Source: G963666895 sp963666895
Lineage (GTDB): Bacteria > Desulfobacterota > Desulfovibrionia > Desulfovibrionales > Desulfovibrionaceae
Assembly (NCBI GenBank): GCA_963666895.2
Contig: CAXXNS010000015.1
Span: forward strand, 1 to 64,000
Length of the DNA stretch: 64,000 nucleotides
Direction of reading: 5' to 3'
Shown here: positions 8,023 to 15,907 of the stretch, in pieces
Layout: every line of letters starts with the position of its first letter
Numbering within the stretch: position 1 is the stretch's first letter
Program-made: the position numbers and the translations under genes
Notes under the pieces: generated by a model
Database searches by the model: none
Told to the model about the DNA's origin: nothing
Seen by the model: the letters and a program-made list of their open reading frames with translations, nothing else

Positions 8023-9426
8023 CTAGCCCAGCCGCTTGCCGATCTCCTTGGCCGGGATCAGGCCGGTGGCCGCGGCGGACACGATGTTCCCGGCCACGCC
8101 CGGGCCGTCTCCGGCCACGAACAGGTTCTCGACCCCGGTCTCCAGCTTGGGCGTGGTGTCCACCTGGGTGGCGAAGAACTTGATCTCCGGCGCGTAGAGC
8201 AGGGTCTCGTCGTTGGACACCCCGGGCACCACCTCGTTGAGCTTGTCCAGCCCCTCGACCACGTTGGTCAGGATGCGCTCGGGCAAGGCCATGGCGATGT
8301 CCCCGCAGACCACGTCCTTGAGCGTGGGCGTGATGGAGGAATTCCTGATCCGGTTCCAGGTGGAGCGGCGGCCGCGCTTGAGGTCGCCGAAGCGCTGCAG
8401 GATGGGCCTGCCTCCGCCGATGAGGGTGGCCAGCCGGCCGATGGACTCGCCGTAGGCCTGGTTGTCGGTGACCGGGTCGTTGAGCACCACCTTGGACAAA
8501 AAGGCGAAGTTGGTGTTCTCGCTCTTCTTGTCCGCATAGGCGTGGCCGTTGACGCACACGAAGTCCTGGTAGTTCTCCTGGGCCACGTACCCGCCCTGGT
8601 TGGTGCAGAAGGTGCGGGTCTGGTCGTCGTACTTGGCCGTGCGGATGAAGAAGGTCGGGTCGTAGATCACGGAGCACAGGTCGGCCATGATGTCGGCGTG
8701 GACCTCCACCCGCACCCCGACCTCGATGCCCCGCTGCGATACGCTGATGCCGTGGCCCTGGACCAGGGAGGCCACCCATTCCGCGCCCACGCGCCCGGGA
8801 GCCAGGATCACGGCCCTGGCCCGGTACTCGCCCCGGCTGGTGACCACCCCGGCCACCCGGCCGTTGTCCACCACCACGTCGCGCACCTCCTCGGAGGTGT
8901 GCATGTGTACGCCGCGCTCGCGGATGTGCTCGGCCATGCCCGCGATGTGCCCGGGCAGCCGGTCCGAGCCCAGGTGCTTCTGCTTGATGATCAAGAGGTC
9001 GATGCCGCGCTTCTTGGCCTCCTTGCGGATGGCCTTGGCCTGCTCCATGTCCGTGGGATAGACCGGCCCGTCCATGCCGAAGCGGTTGAACACGGCCTCG
9101 GTCTCGTCGATCAGGGCCATGGCCTCGGTCTCGGGCAGGAACTGGGTCAGGTCGGTCTTGCCCAGCTTATGGATGTAGTTGAGCTTGCCGTCGGAAAAAA
9201 GCCCGGCCCCGCCGATGCCGCACAGGATGTTGCAGGGGCGGCAGCGCACGCAGACCTTGTCCCCGGTGATGGGGCACTCGCGGTTCTCGGGCCGCTTGCC
9301 CTTCTCGATGACCAGCACGGAAAGGTCGGTGTGCTCGCCCAGCCAAAAGGCCGCGAACAGCCCGGCCGGGCCCGCGCCCACGATGATGACGTCATAGTCC
9401 GTCTTGGACGGCCTGGTAGGTCCCAT
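8023..9426 (-). CDS. FAD-dependent oxidoreductase with cysteine cluster (COG2509-like)
   Basis: A 467-residue flavoprotein. The dinucleotide-binding motif GAGPAGLFAAFWLGE lies near the N terminus with the Glu at the end of strand 2 (VLVIEKG), and the C-terminal FAD motif reads NLFVAGDGPGVAGNIVSAA. Between them GGAGLFSDGKLNY matches the uncharacterised FAD-dependent dehydrogenase group. Five cysteines cluster just before it in the spacing C-x7-C-x2-C-x2-C-x3-C, which could hold an iron-sulfur centre or be redox-active. Substrate unknown. The ATG follows CGGAG by seven bases; a GTG two codons upstream is an alternative. Confidence 0.85.
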   Translation of the reverse strand: MGPTRPSKTDYDVIIVGAGPAGLFAAFWLGEHTDLSVLVIEKGKRPENRECPITGDKVCVRCRPCNILCGIGGAGLFSDGKLNYIHKLGKTDLTQFLPETEAMALIDETEAVFNRFGMDGPVYPTDMEQAKAIRKEAKKRGIDLLIIKQKHLGSDRLPGHIAGMAEHIRERGVHMHTSEEVRDVVVDNGRVAGVVTSRGEYRARAVILAPGRVGAEWVASLVQGHGISVSQRGIEVGVRVEVHADIMADLCSVIYDPTFFIRTAKYDDQTRTFCTNQGGYVAQENYQDFVCVNGHAYADKKSENTNFAFLSKVVLNDPVTDNQAYGESIGRLATLIGGGRPILQRFGDLKRGRRSTWNRIRNSSITPTLKDVVCGDIAMALPERILTNVVEGLDKLNEVVPGVSNDETLLYAPEIKFFATQVDTTPKLETGVENLFVAGDGPGVAGNIVSAAATGLIPAKEIGKRLG

Positions 9427-9518
9427 GTTCACTCCGTAGCGTCTCCGGGAACGGTCCCCGGACGCAATCCGGGCCCGCGCCCCCTGTCGGGAACCGGGCC
9501 CCTTTGTTTCGCCCCAGC

Positions 9519-9540
9519 GGGCAAATGTCTTGATTTGCCC
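9519..9540. other. Hairpin in the gap upstream of the flagellar-rod-like gene's end
   Basis: GGGCAAAT-GTCTTG-ATTTGCCC forms a perfect 8-bp stem 13 bases beyond the stop of the minus-strand rod-like gene. No T run follows on either strand, so it is a hairpin of uncertain role (RNA 3' end protection or weak termination). Confidence 0.5.
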
Positions 9541-9553
9541 CGGGCGGGAAGGA

Positions 9554-9904
9554 TCAGGCTTTGAGGTTGACGAGGAGCCCCAGGGTCTCGTCCCAGGAGC
9601 GGACCATGGCCGCGTTGGCGGCGTAAGCGTTCTGGTTGACCATCATGCCCACCATGTCGCGGGCCAGGTCCGTTCCCGAACCCTCCACCAACTCGTTGTT
9701 CCTGTAGACCATGGGCGCGGAGCCGGTATCCTGGAGGATGGCCGCCACGCGCACGCCCTGTCCCTCCGGGCCTGTCTCCAGATGCACGGTGGAAGGGTCG
9801 AAGCCCTCGGTGCTGACGTTGGCGATGTTGTTGGCCCGGACCGCCTGGTCCGTGCCCATGGCCTGCAGCGCCTGGATGTTCGCGTCGATGCCGCCAATGT
9901 CCAT
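9554..9904 (-). CDS. Short FlgC/rod-type flagellar basal-body protein (orphan)
   Basis: A 116-residue protein built of the two terminal signatures of flagellar axial proteins: an N-terminal QAVRANNIANVSTEGFD (the rod-protein NxANxxT/S motif) and a C-terminal DLARDMVGMMVNQNAYAANA helix. The middle is short, so it is smaller than typical FlgC (about 135-145 residues). It stands 10 bases after folE2 and is not beside any other flagellar gene. It could be a true FlgC-like paralogue or a divergent rod/hook accessory; the host's main flagellar operon is presumably elsewhere. The family assignment is firm, the exact role is not. Confidence 0.72.
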   Translation of the reverse strand: MDIGGIDANIQALQAMGTDQAVRANNIANVSTEGFDPSTVHLETGPEGQGVRVAAILQDTGSAPMVYRNNELVEGSGTDLARDMVGMMVNQNAYAANAAMVRSWDETLGLLVNLKA

Positions 9905-9914
9905 GCTTACTTAC

Positions 9915-10694
9915 TTACCCCTTTTCCGGCCTGCGTTCAATACTGGCGTAGGCCGAGTGGGAGTGGATGGACTCGAAGCTCTCCACCTGCACGGAAAACC
10001 ACGTAATCTGGGGGTGTTGTGACAATCCGTGCGAGGCCGCCCGGACCACGTCCTCCACGAACGCCGGGTTGTCGAAGGCCGCCTCGGTAACGAACTTCTC
10101 GTCCTCGCGCTTGAGCAGGGTGTAGACCGGGGAGGAGCCCGAGGCCTCGGCGATCCCGATCAGGTCCTCCATCCACAAAAAGCCCGTGAACTTGGCCGCG
10201 ATGCGCACCTCGGACCGCTGGGAGTGCGCGCCCTGGTCGCTGATGGCCAGAGAACAGGGGCATACGGTCATCACCGGCACACGCACGGTCAGGGTGAAGT
10301 CCAGGCTGTAGCCGTCCCAGGCCCCCTCCACGCTGCACGTGTGGCCCATGATCCCCCGGCTGCCGCTGGCCGGGGAGGTCTGGCGCATGAAATAGGGAAA
10401 GGTGAACTTGGCGTAGGCCCGCTCGGCCTGGAGCCGGACGCGGATGTCCTTGAGCAGGTTGCGGAACGAGGCGTAGTCCAGTTCCCCGGACCAGTCCCCC
10501 ACGCCCTCCACGAAGCGGCTCATGTGGGTGCCCTTGAACTGGGCGGGCAGGTCCACGGACAGCTCCACCACGGCCACGGTGTGCTGCACCCCGCCCTGCT
10601 TCTCCTTGACCTTGAGGGGCAGACGCAAATCCTTGACCCCGACCCGATCGATGGGCAGGGGCACACTGGCCTTGCCGCCCTGGACATCCTCCAT
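9915..10694 (-). CDS. folE2: GTP cyclohydrolase I, FolE2 type
   Basis: Converts GTP to 7,8-dihydroneopterin triphosphate, the entry to folate and (through QueD) queuosine precursors. The sequence carries family hallmarks: GTHMSRFVEG near residue 70, TVCPCSLAISDQGAHSQRSEV in the middle (metal and catalytic Cys/His), and the C-terminal half SHPQITWFSV-like segment. At 259 residues it is normal length. FolE2 enzymes work with metals other than zinc, and this one follows nikR by 8 bases, suggesting joint transcription. The gene ends 10 bases before the rod-like gene. Confidence 0.95.
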   Translation of the reverse strand: MEDVQGGKASVPLPIDRVGVKDLRLPLKVKEKQGGVQHTVAVVELSVDLPAQFKGTHMSRFVEGVGDWSGELDYASFRNLLKDIRVRLQAERAYAKFTFPYFMRQTSPASGSRGIMGHTCSVEGAWDGYSLDFTLTVRVPVMTVCPCSLAISDQGAHSQRSEVRIAAKFTGFLWMEDLIGIAEASGSSPVYTLLKREDEKFVTEAAFDNPAFVEDVVRAASHGLSQHPQITWFSVQVESFESIHSHSAYASIERRPEKG

Positions 10695-10702
10695 CAGGCC
10701 CC

Positions 10703-11122
10703 CTAAACTAATTCTTTACCCATAGTTGTCAGGACAAGCTCGCCGTGCTTGACCCCCTTGGTGGACAAGAGCTTCTGGCCGAGCCGCTTGATGGCGTCGG
10801 CCGAGCCGCGCAGCACCAGGACCTCCAGGCAGTTGTCGTGGTCCAGGTGGCAGTGCAGGGCCGAAATGGTATTGTCGTGCACGTCGTGCTGGATCTCGGT
10901 CAGCTTCTGGGACAGGCCCGAGGAATGATGGTCGTAGACCATGGTCAGGGTTCCGGCCACCTCGCCCTCGGCGTCCTCCCACTCCTTCTTGACCAGGGTG
11001 GAGCGAATCAGGTCGCGGATGGCCTCCGAGCGGGTCTGGTAGCTCTTCTCCTCGCACAGCTTGTCGAACCGTTCCAACAGGTCGGAATCAAGGGACACGC
11101 CGAATCGAATGGTCTTTCCCAT
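10703..11122 (-). CDS. nikR: Nickel-responsive transcriptional regulator NikR
   Basis: A 139-residue ribbon-helix-helix repressor. The N-terminal MGKTIRFGVSLDSDLLERFD is the DNA-binding strand and helix; the C-terminal ACT-like domain contains the square-planar nickel ligands at His79, His90, His92 and Cys98, in the canonical 11-2-6 spacing. The nickel site is therefore intact. It would repress nickel uptake genes (none in this window) when nickel is abundant. It precedes folE2 by 8 bases and follows a methyltransferase by 3. Confidence 0.96.
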   Translation of the reverse strand: MGKTIRFGVSLDSDLLERFDKLCEEKSYQTRSEAIRDLIRSTLVKKEWEDAEGEVAGTLTMVYDHHSSGLSQKLTEIQHDVHDNTISALHCHLDHDNCLEVLVLRGSADAIKRLGQKLLSTKGVKHGELVLTTMGKELV

Positions 11123-11125
11123 GTT

Positions 11126-11824
11126 CTATTCTCCTTGCCTGGCCAACTCCCATAAACGGACCGTAGGCTTTTGGCCCGCATGCTCAACCACCTTCTCGGC
11201 CTTCAAGCGCGCCTGCCAGCCCATGTCCGACAGCCACTGCCAGACCTCGGCCGACACGGTGCGCCTGGGCTCGCCCACCAGCACCCGCCCGCCGGGGGCC
11301 AGGGCGTGGGCGAACAAGGCCGTCACCGGCTCGAAAAACCGCTTTTCGTACAGGATGTCCCCGCACCAGATGCGGTGGAACACCCCGGCCCGCACCGCAG
11401 GCCTCCGCCAGTCCATGAGCGCGAACTCCGCGCCCTCCACCCGGTTCAGGGCCGCGTTGGCCCGGGCCTGGACCACGGCCTCCAGCTCGTAGTCCACGCC
11501 CAGCACGCGCGCGCCCAGCCAGGCCCCGGCCAGGGCGGTCAGGCCCAGGCCGCAGCCCAGGTCCAGGCAGGTCAGCCCGGCAGGGTCGTCCCCTCCGGCC
11601 ACCAGCCCGGCCAGATAGTCGGCCAGGAGTATCCCGGCCGGCCAGACCTCGGCCCAGTAGGGCAGCCGCTCGTCCGGGCCCAGGTCCGCCTCGTCCATGC
11701 GCGCCCAGAGCGTCTCCATGTCGCAGGGCCGCTCCAGGTTCCACGACCGCCCGGCCGCCTCCACCGAAAGCCTCTGGGGCCCGGCCGGAAGGCCCGGCTC
11801 AATAACGGTTTCGGTCGCGGACAT
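11126..11824 (-). CDS. Class I SAM-dependent methyltransferase
   Basis: About 232 residues with the SAM-binding motif CLDLGCGLGLTALAGA, followed by the acidic strand end VLGVDYE and later ALMDWRR. The overall form, with LPYWAEVWPAGILLADYL before the SAM motif, resembles the METTL/Nnt1-type (DUF-like) protein methyltransferases; the substrate cannot be told. ATG at 11824 follows AGGATT; the frame is open upstream to 11911, but those residues look unlike a protein start. It begins the minus-strand methyltransferase-nikR-folE2-rod-like group. Confidence 0.82.
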   Translation of the reverse strand: MSATETVIEPGLPAGPQRLSVEAAGRSWNLERPCDMETLWARMDEADLGPDERLPYWAEVWPAGILLADYLAGLVAGGDDPAGLTCLDLGCGLGLTALAGAWLGARVLGVDYELEAVVQARANAALNRVEGAEFALMDWRRPAVRAGVFHRIWCGDILYEKRFFEPVTALFAHALAPGGRVLVGEPRRTVSAEVWQWLSDMGWQARLKAEKVVEHAGQKPTVRLWELARQGE

Positions 11825-12008
11825 GACAATCCTCATTCTATCCCAGCTCGGTGGCATACGCAACAACCATCGTGTTCGCAATGGGGTGAATCCAGCATTC
11901 GATCGTGGCACGAATGCTCCCTTTCCGCGCTTTTCCGCCCTTTCCTTTTACCTCCGGATGCGGTAGGACCGACCTCTTCGCAAAACGGACAATAACGGAC
12001 AGGAAACC

Positions 12009-12896
12009 ATGCTGCGCGGATACATGCTGGTCATCACGGCCGGGCTCATGTGGGGCCTCATCGGACCCCTGGCCAAGGTGGCCTTCGCGGCCGGGATGAA
12101 CACCCTGGAGGTGGCCTTCTGGCGCACCACCCTGGGCTGGGTCTTTTTCGCGGCCCACGCCGTGATCAAGGGCCAGACCCGCATGGACCTGCGCGACACC
12201 CCGGCCATGCTGGCCTTCGGGCTCCTGGCCGTGGGCGGGCTCTACGTCTTCTACGTCCTGGCCGTGCGCCAGGGCGGCGCGGCCCTGGCCGCCGTGCTCC
12301 TGTACACGGCCCCGGCCTGGGTGGCTATCCTGTCCCGGATGCTGGTGGGCGAGCCCATGACCCGCGTCAAGGTGGCCGCCGTGGCCATGACCATCCTGGG
12401 GGTGATCAGCGTGTCCTACTCCCCGGACATGGCCTCCACCATCACCGTGGGCGCGGTGGTCTTCGGCCTGCTGTCCGGGCTCTCCTACGCCCTGTTCTAC
12501 GTGTTCGGGAAGCGCTGGCTCCACCACTACCCCACCCCGACCATGTTCCTCTACGGCATGCCCGTGGCCGCCCTGGCCATGCTGCCCTTCATCGACTTCG
12601 CGCCTTTCTCGGGGAAGGCCATGCTGGCCTGCGTGGCCCTGGCCGCCCTGTCCACCTACGGGGCCTACTCCATCTACTACGCCGGGCTCAGATACCTCGA
12701 AGCCACCCGCGCCTCCATGGCCGCCACGGTGGAGCCCGTGGCCGCCGCCATACTGGCCTACGTCATGTTCGGGGAGACCTTTGCCTGGACCGGGTACATC
12801 GGCGCGGGCCTCATCCTGTCGGCCGTGTTCGTGACCATCATCGACTCCGCCCGGCAGCACAGGAAGACCCTGTCCAGGGTGCAGCAGCCGGAGTAG
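12009..12896 (+). CDS. EamA/DMT-family permease
   Basis: A 295-residue inner-membrane transporter with ten hydrophobic segments formed by two EamA repeats; the repeat landmarks are WGLIGPLAKVAF with the following FWRTTLGW in the first half and the sequence ATVEPVAAAILAYVMFGE near the end of the second. Such proteins export or import small metabolites such as amino acids; the substrate is unknown. AGGAAACC precedes the ATG. It is divergent from the methyltransferase across 184 bases and convergent with the liv operon. Confidence 0.88.
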   Translation: MLRGYMLVITAGLMWGLIGPLAKVAFAAGMNTLEVAFWRTTLGWVFFAAHAVIKGQTRMDLRDTPAMLAFGLLAVGGLYVFYVLAVRQGGAALAAVLLYTAPAWVAILSRMLVGEPMTRVKVAAVAMTILGVISVSYSPDMASTITVGAVVFGLLSGLSYALFYVFGKRWLHHYPTPTMFLYGMPVAALAMLPFIDFAPFSGKAMLACVALAALSTYGAYSIYYAGLRYLEATRASMAATVEPVAAAILAYVMFGETFAWTGYIGAGLILSAVFVTIIDSARQHRKTLSRVQQPE

Positions 12897-12944
12897 AAAA
12901 TGCCTCCCGCGGCCAAGGGGCCGAAGACCTCCTGGCCCCCCCGA

Positions 12945-12975
12945 TTAAAAAGGCCCGACGCTCACGCGCCGGGCC
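12945..12975 (-). terminator. Terminator of the liv operon
   Basis: On the minus strand GGCCCGGCGC-GTGA-GCGTCGGGCC (10-bp stem with one G-T pair) is followed by TTTTTAAT, 26 bases past the livF stop. The adjacent plus-strand permease could end here too, but the T run faces the liv side. Confidence 0.88.
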
Positions 12976-13000
12976 GATTGCTTTCAACGATCCGCCCCTG

Positions 13001-13720
13001 CTACTCGCCGAGGTAAGCTTTCCGGATGTTGGGATTCTCCAGCAGAGCCTTGGATTCGTCCGACATGACGATGGACCCGGTCTCCAGCACGTAGCCCCGG
13101 TGGGCCAGGTGCAGGGCGATGTTGGCGTTCTGCTCCACCAATAAAATAGTGGTCTGGTTCTCCCGGTTCAGGCTCTCGATGATGTCGTAGATCTGGCGCA
13201 CGATGAGTGGGGCCAGACCCATGGACGGCTCATCCAGCAACAACAGCTTTGGACTGCCCATCACGGCCCGGGCCATGGCCAGCATCTGCTGCTCCCCGCC
13301 CGACAGGGTGCCGCCCGCCTGGAGGCGGCGTTCCCGGAGCACCGGGAACAGGTCGTAGACCATCTCCAGATCCTGCCTGATCTTGGTCTTGTCCTTGCGG
13401 AAGTAGGCCCCCATGTCCAGGTTCTCGGCCACGGACAGACGCGGAAAGATGCGCCTGCCCTCGGGCACCTGGCACAGCCCCATGGCCGGCAGCCTGTCCG
13501 CGCCCATCTTGGTGATGGACCGGCCCCGGTACAGGATGTCCCCGCTGGAGGGCCTGAGGATGCCGCAGATGGTCATCAGGGTGGTGGACTTGCCCGCCCC
13601 GTTGGCCCCGATGATGCAGACCATCTCGTTCTTGTGCACCTCCAGGGAGATGCCCTTGAGCGCCTTGATGCGTCCGTAATGGGTGACGACGTCTTGAAGT
13701 TCCAGAACCGGCGTGGCCAT
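13001..13720 (-). CDS. livF: Branched-chain amino acid ABC transporter ATPase LivF
   Basis: 239-residue ATPase of the high-affinity leucine/isoleucine/valine importer. Walker A GANGAGKS, Q-loop LCQVPEGRRIFPRLSV (the EGR..F form is typical of LivF), signature LSGGEQQMLAMARA, Walker B LLLLDEPSMGLAP and the switch His in LVEQNANIALHL. The start MATPVLEL is two bases after the livM stop. Last gene of the operon. Confidence 0.96.
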   Translation of the reverse strand: MATPVLELQDVVTHYGRIKALKGISLEVHKNEMVCIIGANGAGKSTTLMTICGILRPSSGDILYRGRSITKMGADRLPAMGLCQVPEGRRIFPRLSVAENLDMGAYFRKDKTKIRQDLEMVYDLFPVLRERRLQAGGTLSGGEQQMLAMARAVMGSPKLLLLDEPSMGLAPLIVRQIYDIIESLNRENQTTILLVEQNANIALHLAHRGYVLETGSIVMSDESKALLENPNIRKAYLGE

Positions 13721-13722
13721 GG

Positions 13723-14943
13723 TCACTCTCTCTCCTCGGAACGGCCGGTGAAGCGCTTGGCCGGGATCAGCCCGGCCGGCCGGAAGACCATCATGGTGGT
13801 CATGGCCGCGCCGAAGGCCAGCATGCGGTACTCCGCGATCTCGCGGAAGGCCTCGGGCAGGGCGATGAGCACCAGGGCGCCCAAGACGACCCCGGGGATG
13901 GAGCCCATGCCGCCCAGGACCACCATGGCCAAAACCATGGCCGACTCGATGAAGGAGAAACTGGTCGGGAAGATGGCTCCCTGCCGGGCCGCGAAATAGG
14001 CCCCGGCCAGGCCGCCGAACACCGCGCCCATGGCGTAGGCCAGGAGCTTGAGCATAAAGGTGTTGACCCCCATAAGTTCGGCCGCTGTCTCGTCCTCGCG
14101 CATGGCCTCCCAGGCCCGTCCGATGCGCGAGAAGTTGAGCCGATGCACGGCCACGATGGTGAACAGGGTCATGAACACCGCGATGATGTACAAATACGGC
14201 AGCTGCTTGATGTAGTAGGATTGGAAGGAGAACCCCTGGGCCCAGTCGGGCAGCCACACGGACGGCCTGGGCACGCCCAGGATGCCGTTGGGCCCGTTGG
14301 TCAGGCTCATCCAGTTGTTGAGGATGAGCCGCACGATCTCGCCGAAGCCCAGGGTGACGATGGCCAGATAGTCGCCGCGCATGCGCAGGGTCGGGTAGCC
14401 GATGATGCACCCGGCCACGGCCGCCGTGGCCATGGAGATGGGCAGACAGAGCCAGAAGGACAGGCCCACGTGCAGGGCCAGCAGGGCGTAGACGTAGGCG
14501 CCCACGCCGTAGAAGGCGATATAGCCCAGGTCCAGCAGGCCGCAGAGCCCGATGACCACGTTGAGCCCCAGCCCCAGGCAGATGTAGATCATGACCGAAA
14601 TGGACACGTCCAGCACGTAGCGGTCGCCCCACAACGAGATGCTGAAGCAGGCCAGGCCGAAGACCAGCAGGGTCATCCAGCCGGGCACGGTCTCGTAGCC
14701 CGTGACCACGGCCCGGGTGAGCTGCCCCGCGGGCTTGAGGGCGACATCCATCCAGCCCTGTTTCTTGCAGATCCAGAGCAGGAAAAAGATGAACACCCCC
14801 AGGGCCACCCAGCCCAGCACCCTGAGGCTCGGGCCCATGACGATGCCCGTGGGCTTGACGGCCATGAACGGAAACAGGAGCAGATAGAACCAGGCCAGCC
14901 CCACCAGGACCTTGATGAAAACGCGCTTATACTCTCGTATCAT
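13723..14943 (-). CDS. livM: Branched-chain amino acid ABC transporter permease LivM
   Basis: 406-residue permease with an N-terminal extension of hydrophobic helices and the LivM core beginning near LNVVIGLCGLLDLGYIAFYGVGAY. The EAA-like loop reads RIGRAWEAMREDETAAELMGVN. It pairs with LivH to form the membrane channel. Its start overlaps the 3' end of livH by 17 bases, which implies translational coupling. Confidence 0.95.
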   Translation of the reverse strand: MIREYKRVFIKVLVGLAWFYLLLFPFMAVKPTGIVMGPSLRVLGWVALGVFIFFLLWICKKQGWMDVALKPAGQLTRAVVTGYETVPGWMTLLVFGLACFSISLWGDRYVLDVSISVMIYICLGLGLNVVIGLCGLLDLGYIAFYGVGAYVYALLALHVGLSFWLCLPISMATAAVAGCIIGYPTLRMRGDYLAIVTLGFGEIVRLILNNWMSLTNGPNGILGVPRPSVWLPDWAQGFSFQSYYIKQLPYLYIIAVFMTLFTIVAVHRLNFSRIGRAWEAMREDETAAELMGVNTFMLKLLAYAMGAVFGGLAGAYFAARQGAIFPTSFSFIESAMVLAMVVLGGMGSIPGVVLGALVLIALPEAFREIAEYRMLAFGAAMTTMMVFRPAGLIPAKRFTGRSEERE

Positions 14944-15838
14944 CGACGTTCTCTCCCATGATGCCGGTGGGCATGAAATACAGGACCGCGATCAGGATGA
15001 TGAAGGCGAACACGTCCTTGTACTCGCCGGAGATGTATCCGGCCGCGAAGACCTCCACCATGCCGATGATGAAGCCGCCGAGCATGGCCCCGGTGATGTT
15101 GCCGATGCCGCCCAGCACCGCGGCCGCGAAGGCCTTGATGCCGGGAATGAAGCCCATGTCGTAGCTCACCGAGCCGTAGTACATGCCGACCATGATGCCG
15201 GCGGCCGCTGCCAGGCCCGCGCCGATGGCGAAGGTGGCGGAAATGATGTTGTTGGCGTTGATGCCGACCAGGGCGCTCATGACCTTGTCCTGGGCCGTGG
15301 CGCGCATGGCCTTGCCGAGCTTGGTCTTGAAGACCAGGGCGTTGAGCCCGATCAGGAGGGCGATGGTCACCGCGACGATGACGATCTGCATGACCGACAC
15401 CGAGACCATGCCGAAGTGGTAGACCTTGGTCTCGACCACGGTGGGGATGGACTTGTCGTACACGCCCTGGGTGAGCATCATGCCGTTCTGCAGGAAGATG
15501 GACATGCCCAGGGCGGACAGCAGCAGGGCCAGGCGCGAGGCGTTGCGAAGCGGCAGGTAGGCCATCTTCTCCACGGCCATGGCCAGCATGGCCGAATAGC
15601 CCATGGCCAGGACGAAGGCGGCGATGATGCACAGCCAGGGGTGGCTCTCGGCGTACCCCTGGGCGGTGAGCACCGAAAGAACGATGACGCCCATGTAGCC
15701 GCCCGCGGCGTAAAACTCGCCGTGGGCGAAGTTCAAGAGCTGGATGACCCCGAACACCATGGTGTAGCCCAGGGCGATGAGTGCGTACACGCCCCCCAGG
15801 GTGCATCCGTTGACCAATTGCTGGATGAAAAATTCCAT
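14927..15838 (-). CDS. livH: Branched-chain amino acid ABC transporter permease LivH
   Basis: 303 residues, eight or so membrane segments. N-terminal FIQQLVNGCTLGGVYALIAL and GVIQLLNFAHGEFYAAGGY are the family hallmarks; the coupling loop reads LGKAMRATAQDKVMSALVGIN. It follows livK across a 69-base gap holding a strong hairpin, and overlaps livM. Confidence 0.96.
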   Translation of the reverse strand: MEFFIQQLVNGCTLGGVYALIALGYTMVFGVIQLLNFAHGEFYAAGGYMGVIVLSVLTAQGYAESHPWLCIIAAFVLAMGYSAMLAMAVEKMAYLPLRNASRLALLLSALGMSIFLQNGMMLTQGVYDKSIPTVVETKVYHFGMVSVSVMQIVIVAVTIALLIGLNALVFKTKLGKAMRATAQDKVMSALVGINANNIISATFAIGAGLAAAAGIMVGMYYGSVSYDMGFIPGIKAFAAAVLGGIGNITGAMLGGFIIGMVEVFAAGYISGEYKDVFAFIILIAVLYFMPTGIMGENVDDTRV

Positions 15839-15855
15839 GTGCTCGCCGATGGATT

Positions 15856-15882
15856 GCCGGGGGGAGAGGGCCTCCCCCCGGC
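15856..15882 (-). other. Strong hairpin between livK and livH
   Basis: GCCGGGGGGAG and CTCCCCCCGGC form a perfect 11-bp stem around a 5-base loop, with no T run after it on the minus strand. In such operons a stable hairpin behind the binding-protein gene usually protects its mRNA 3' end and keeps that protein more abundant than the permeases. That role is inferred. Confidence 0.7.
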
Positions 15883-15907
15883 CTTGTTGGCAGTTCAGCC
15901 GGTCGGG

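Noticed and set aside
11910..11925. TGGCACGAATGCT, resembling a sigma-54 promoter
   Set aside because: The GG and GC are seven bases apart, not ten, and it does not lead to a sensible start.
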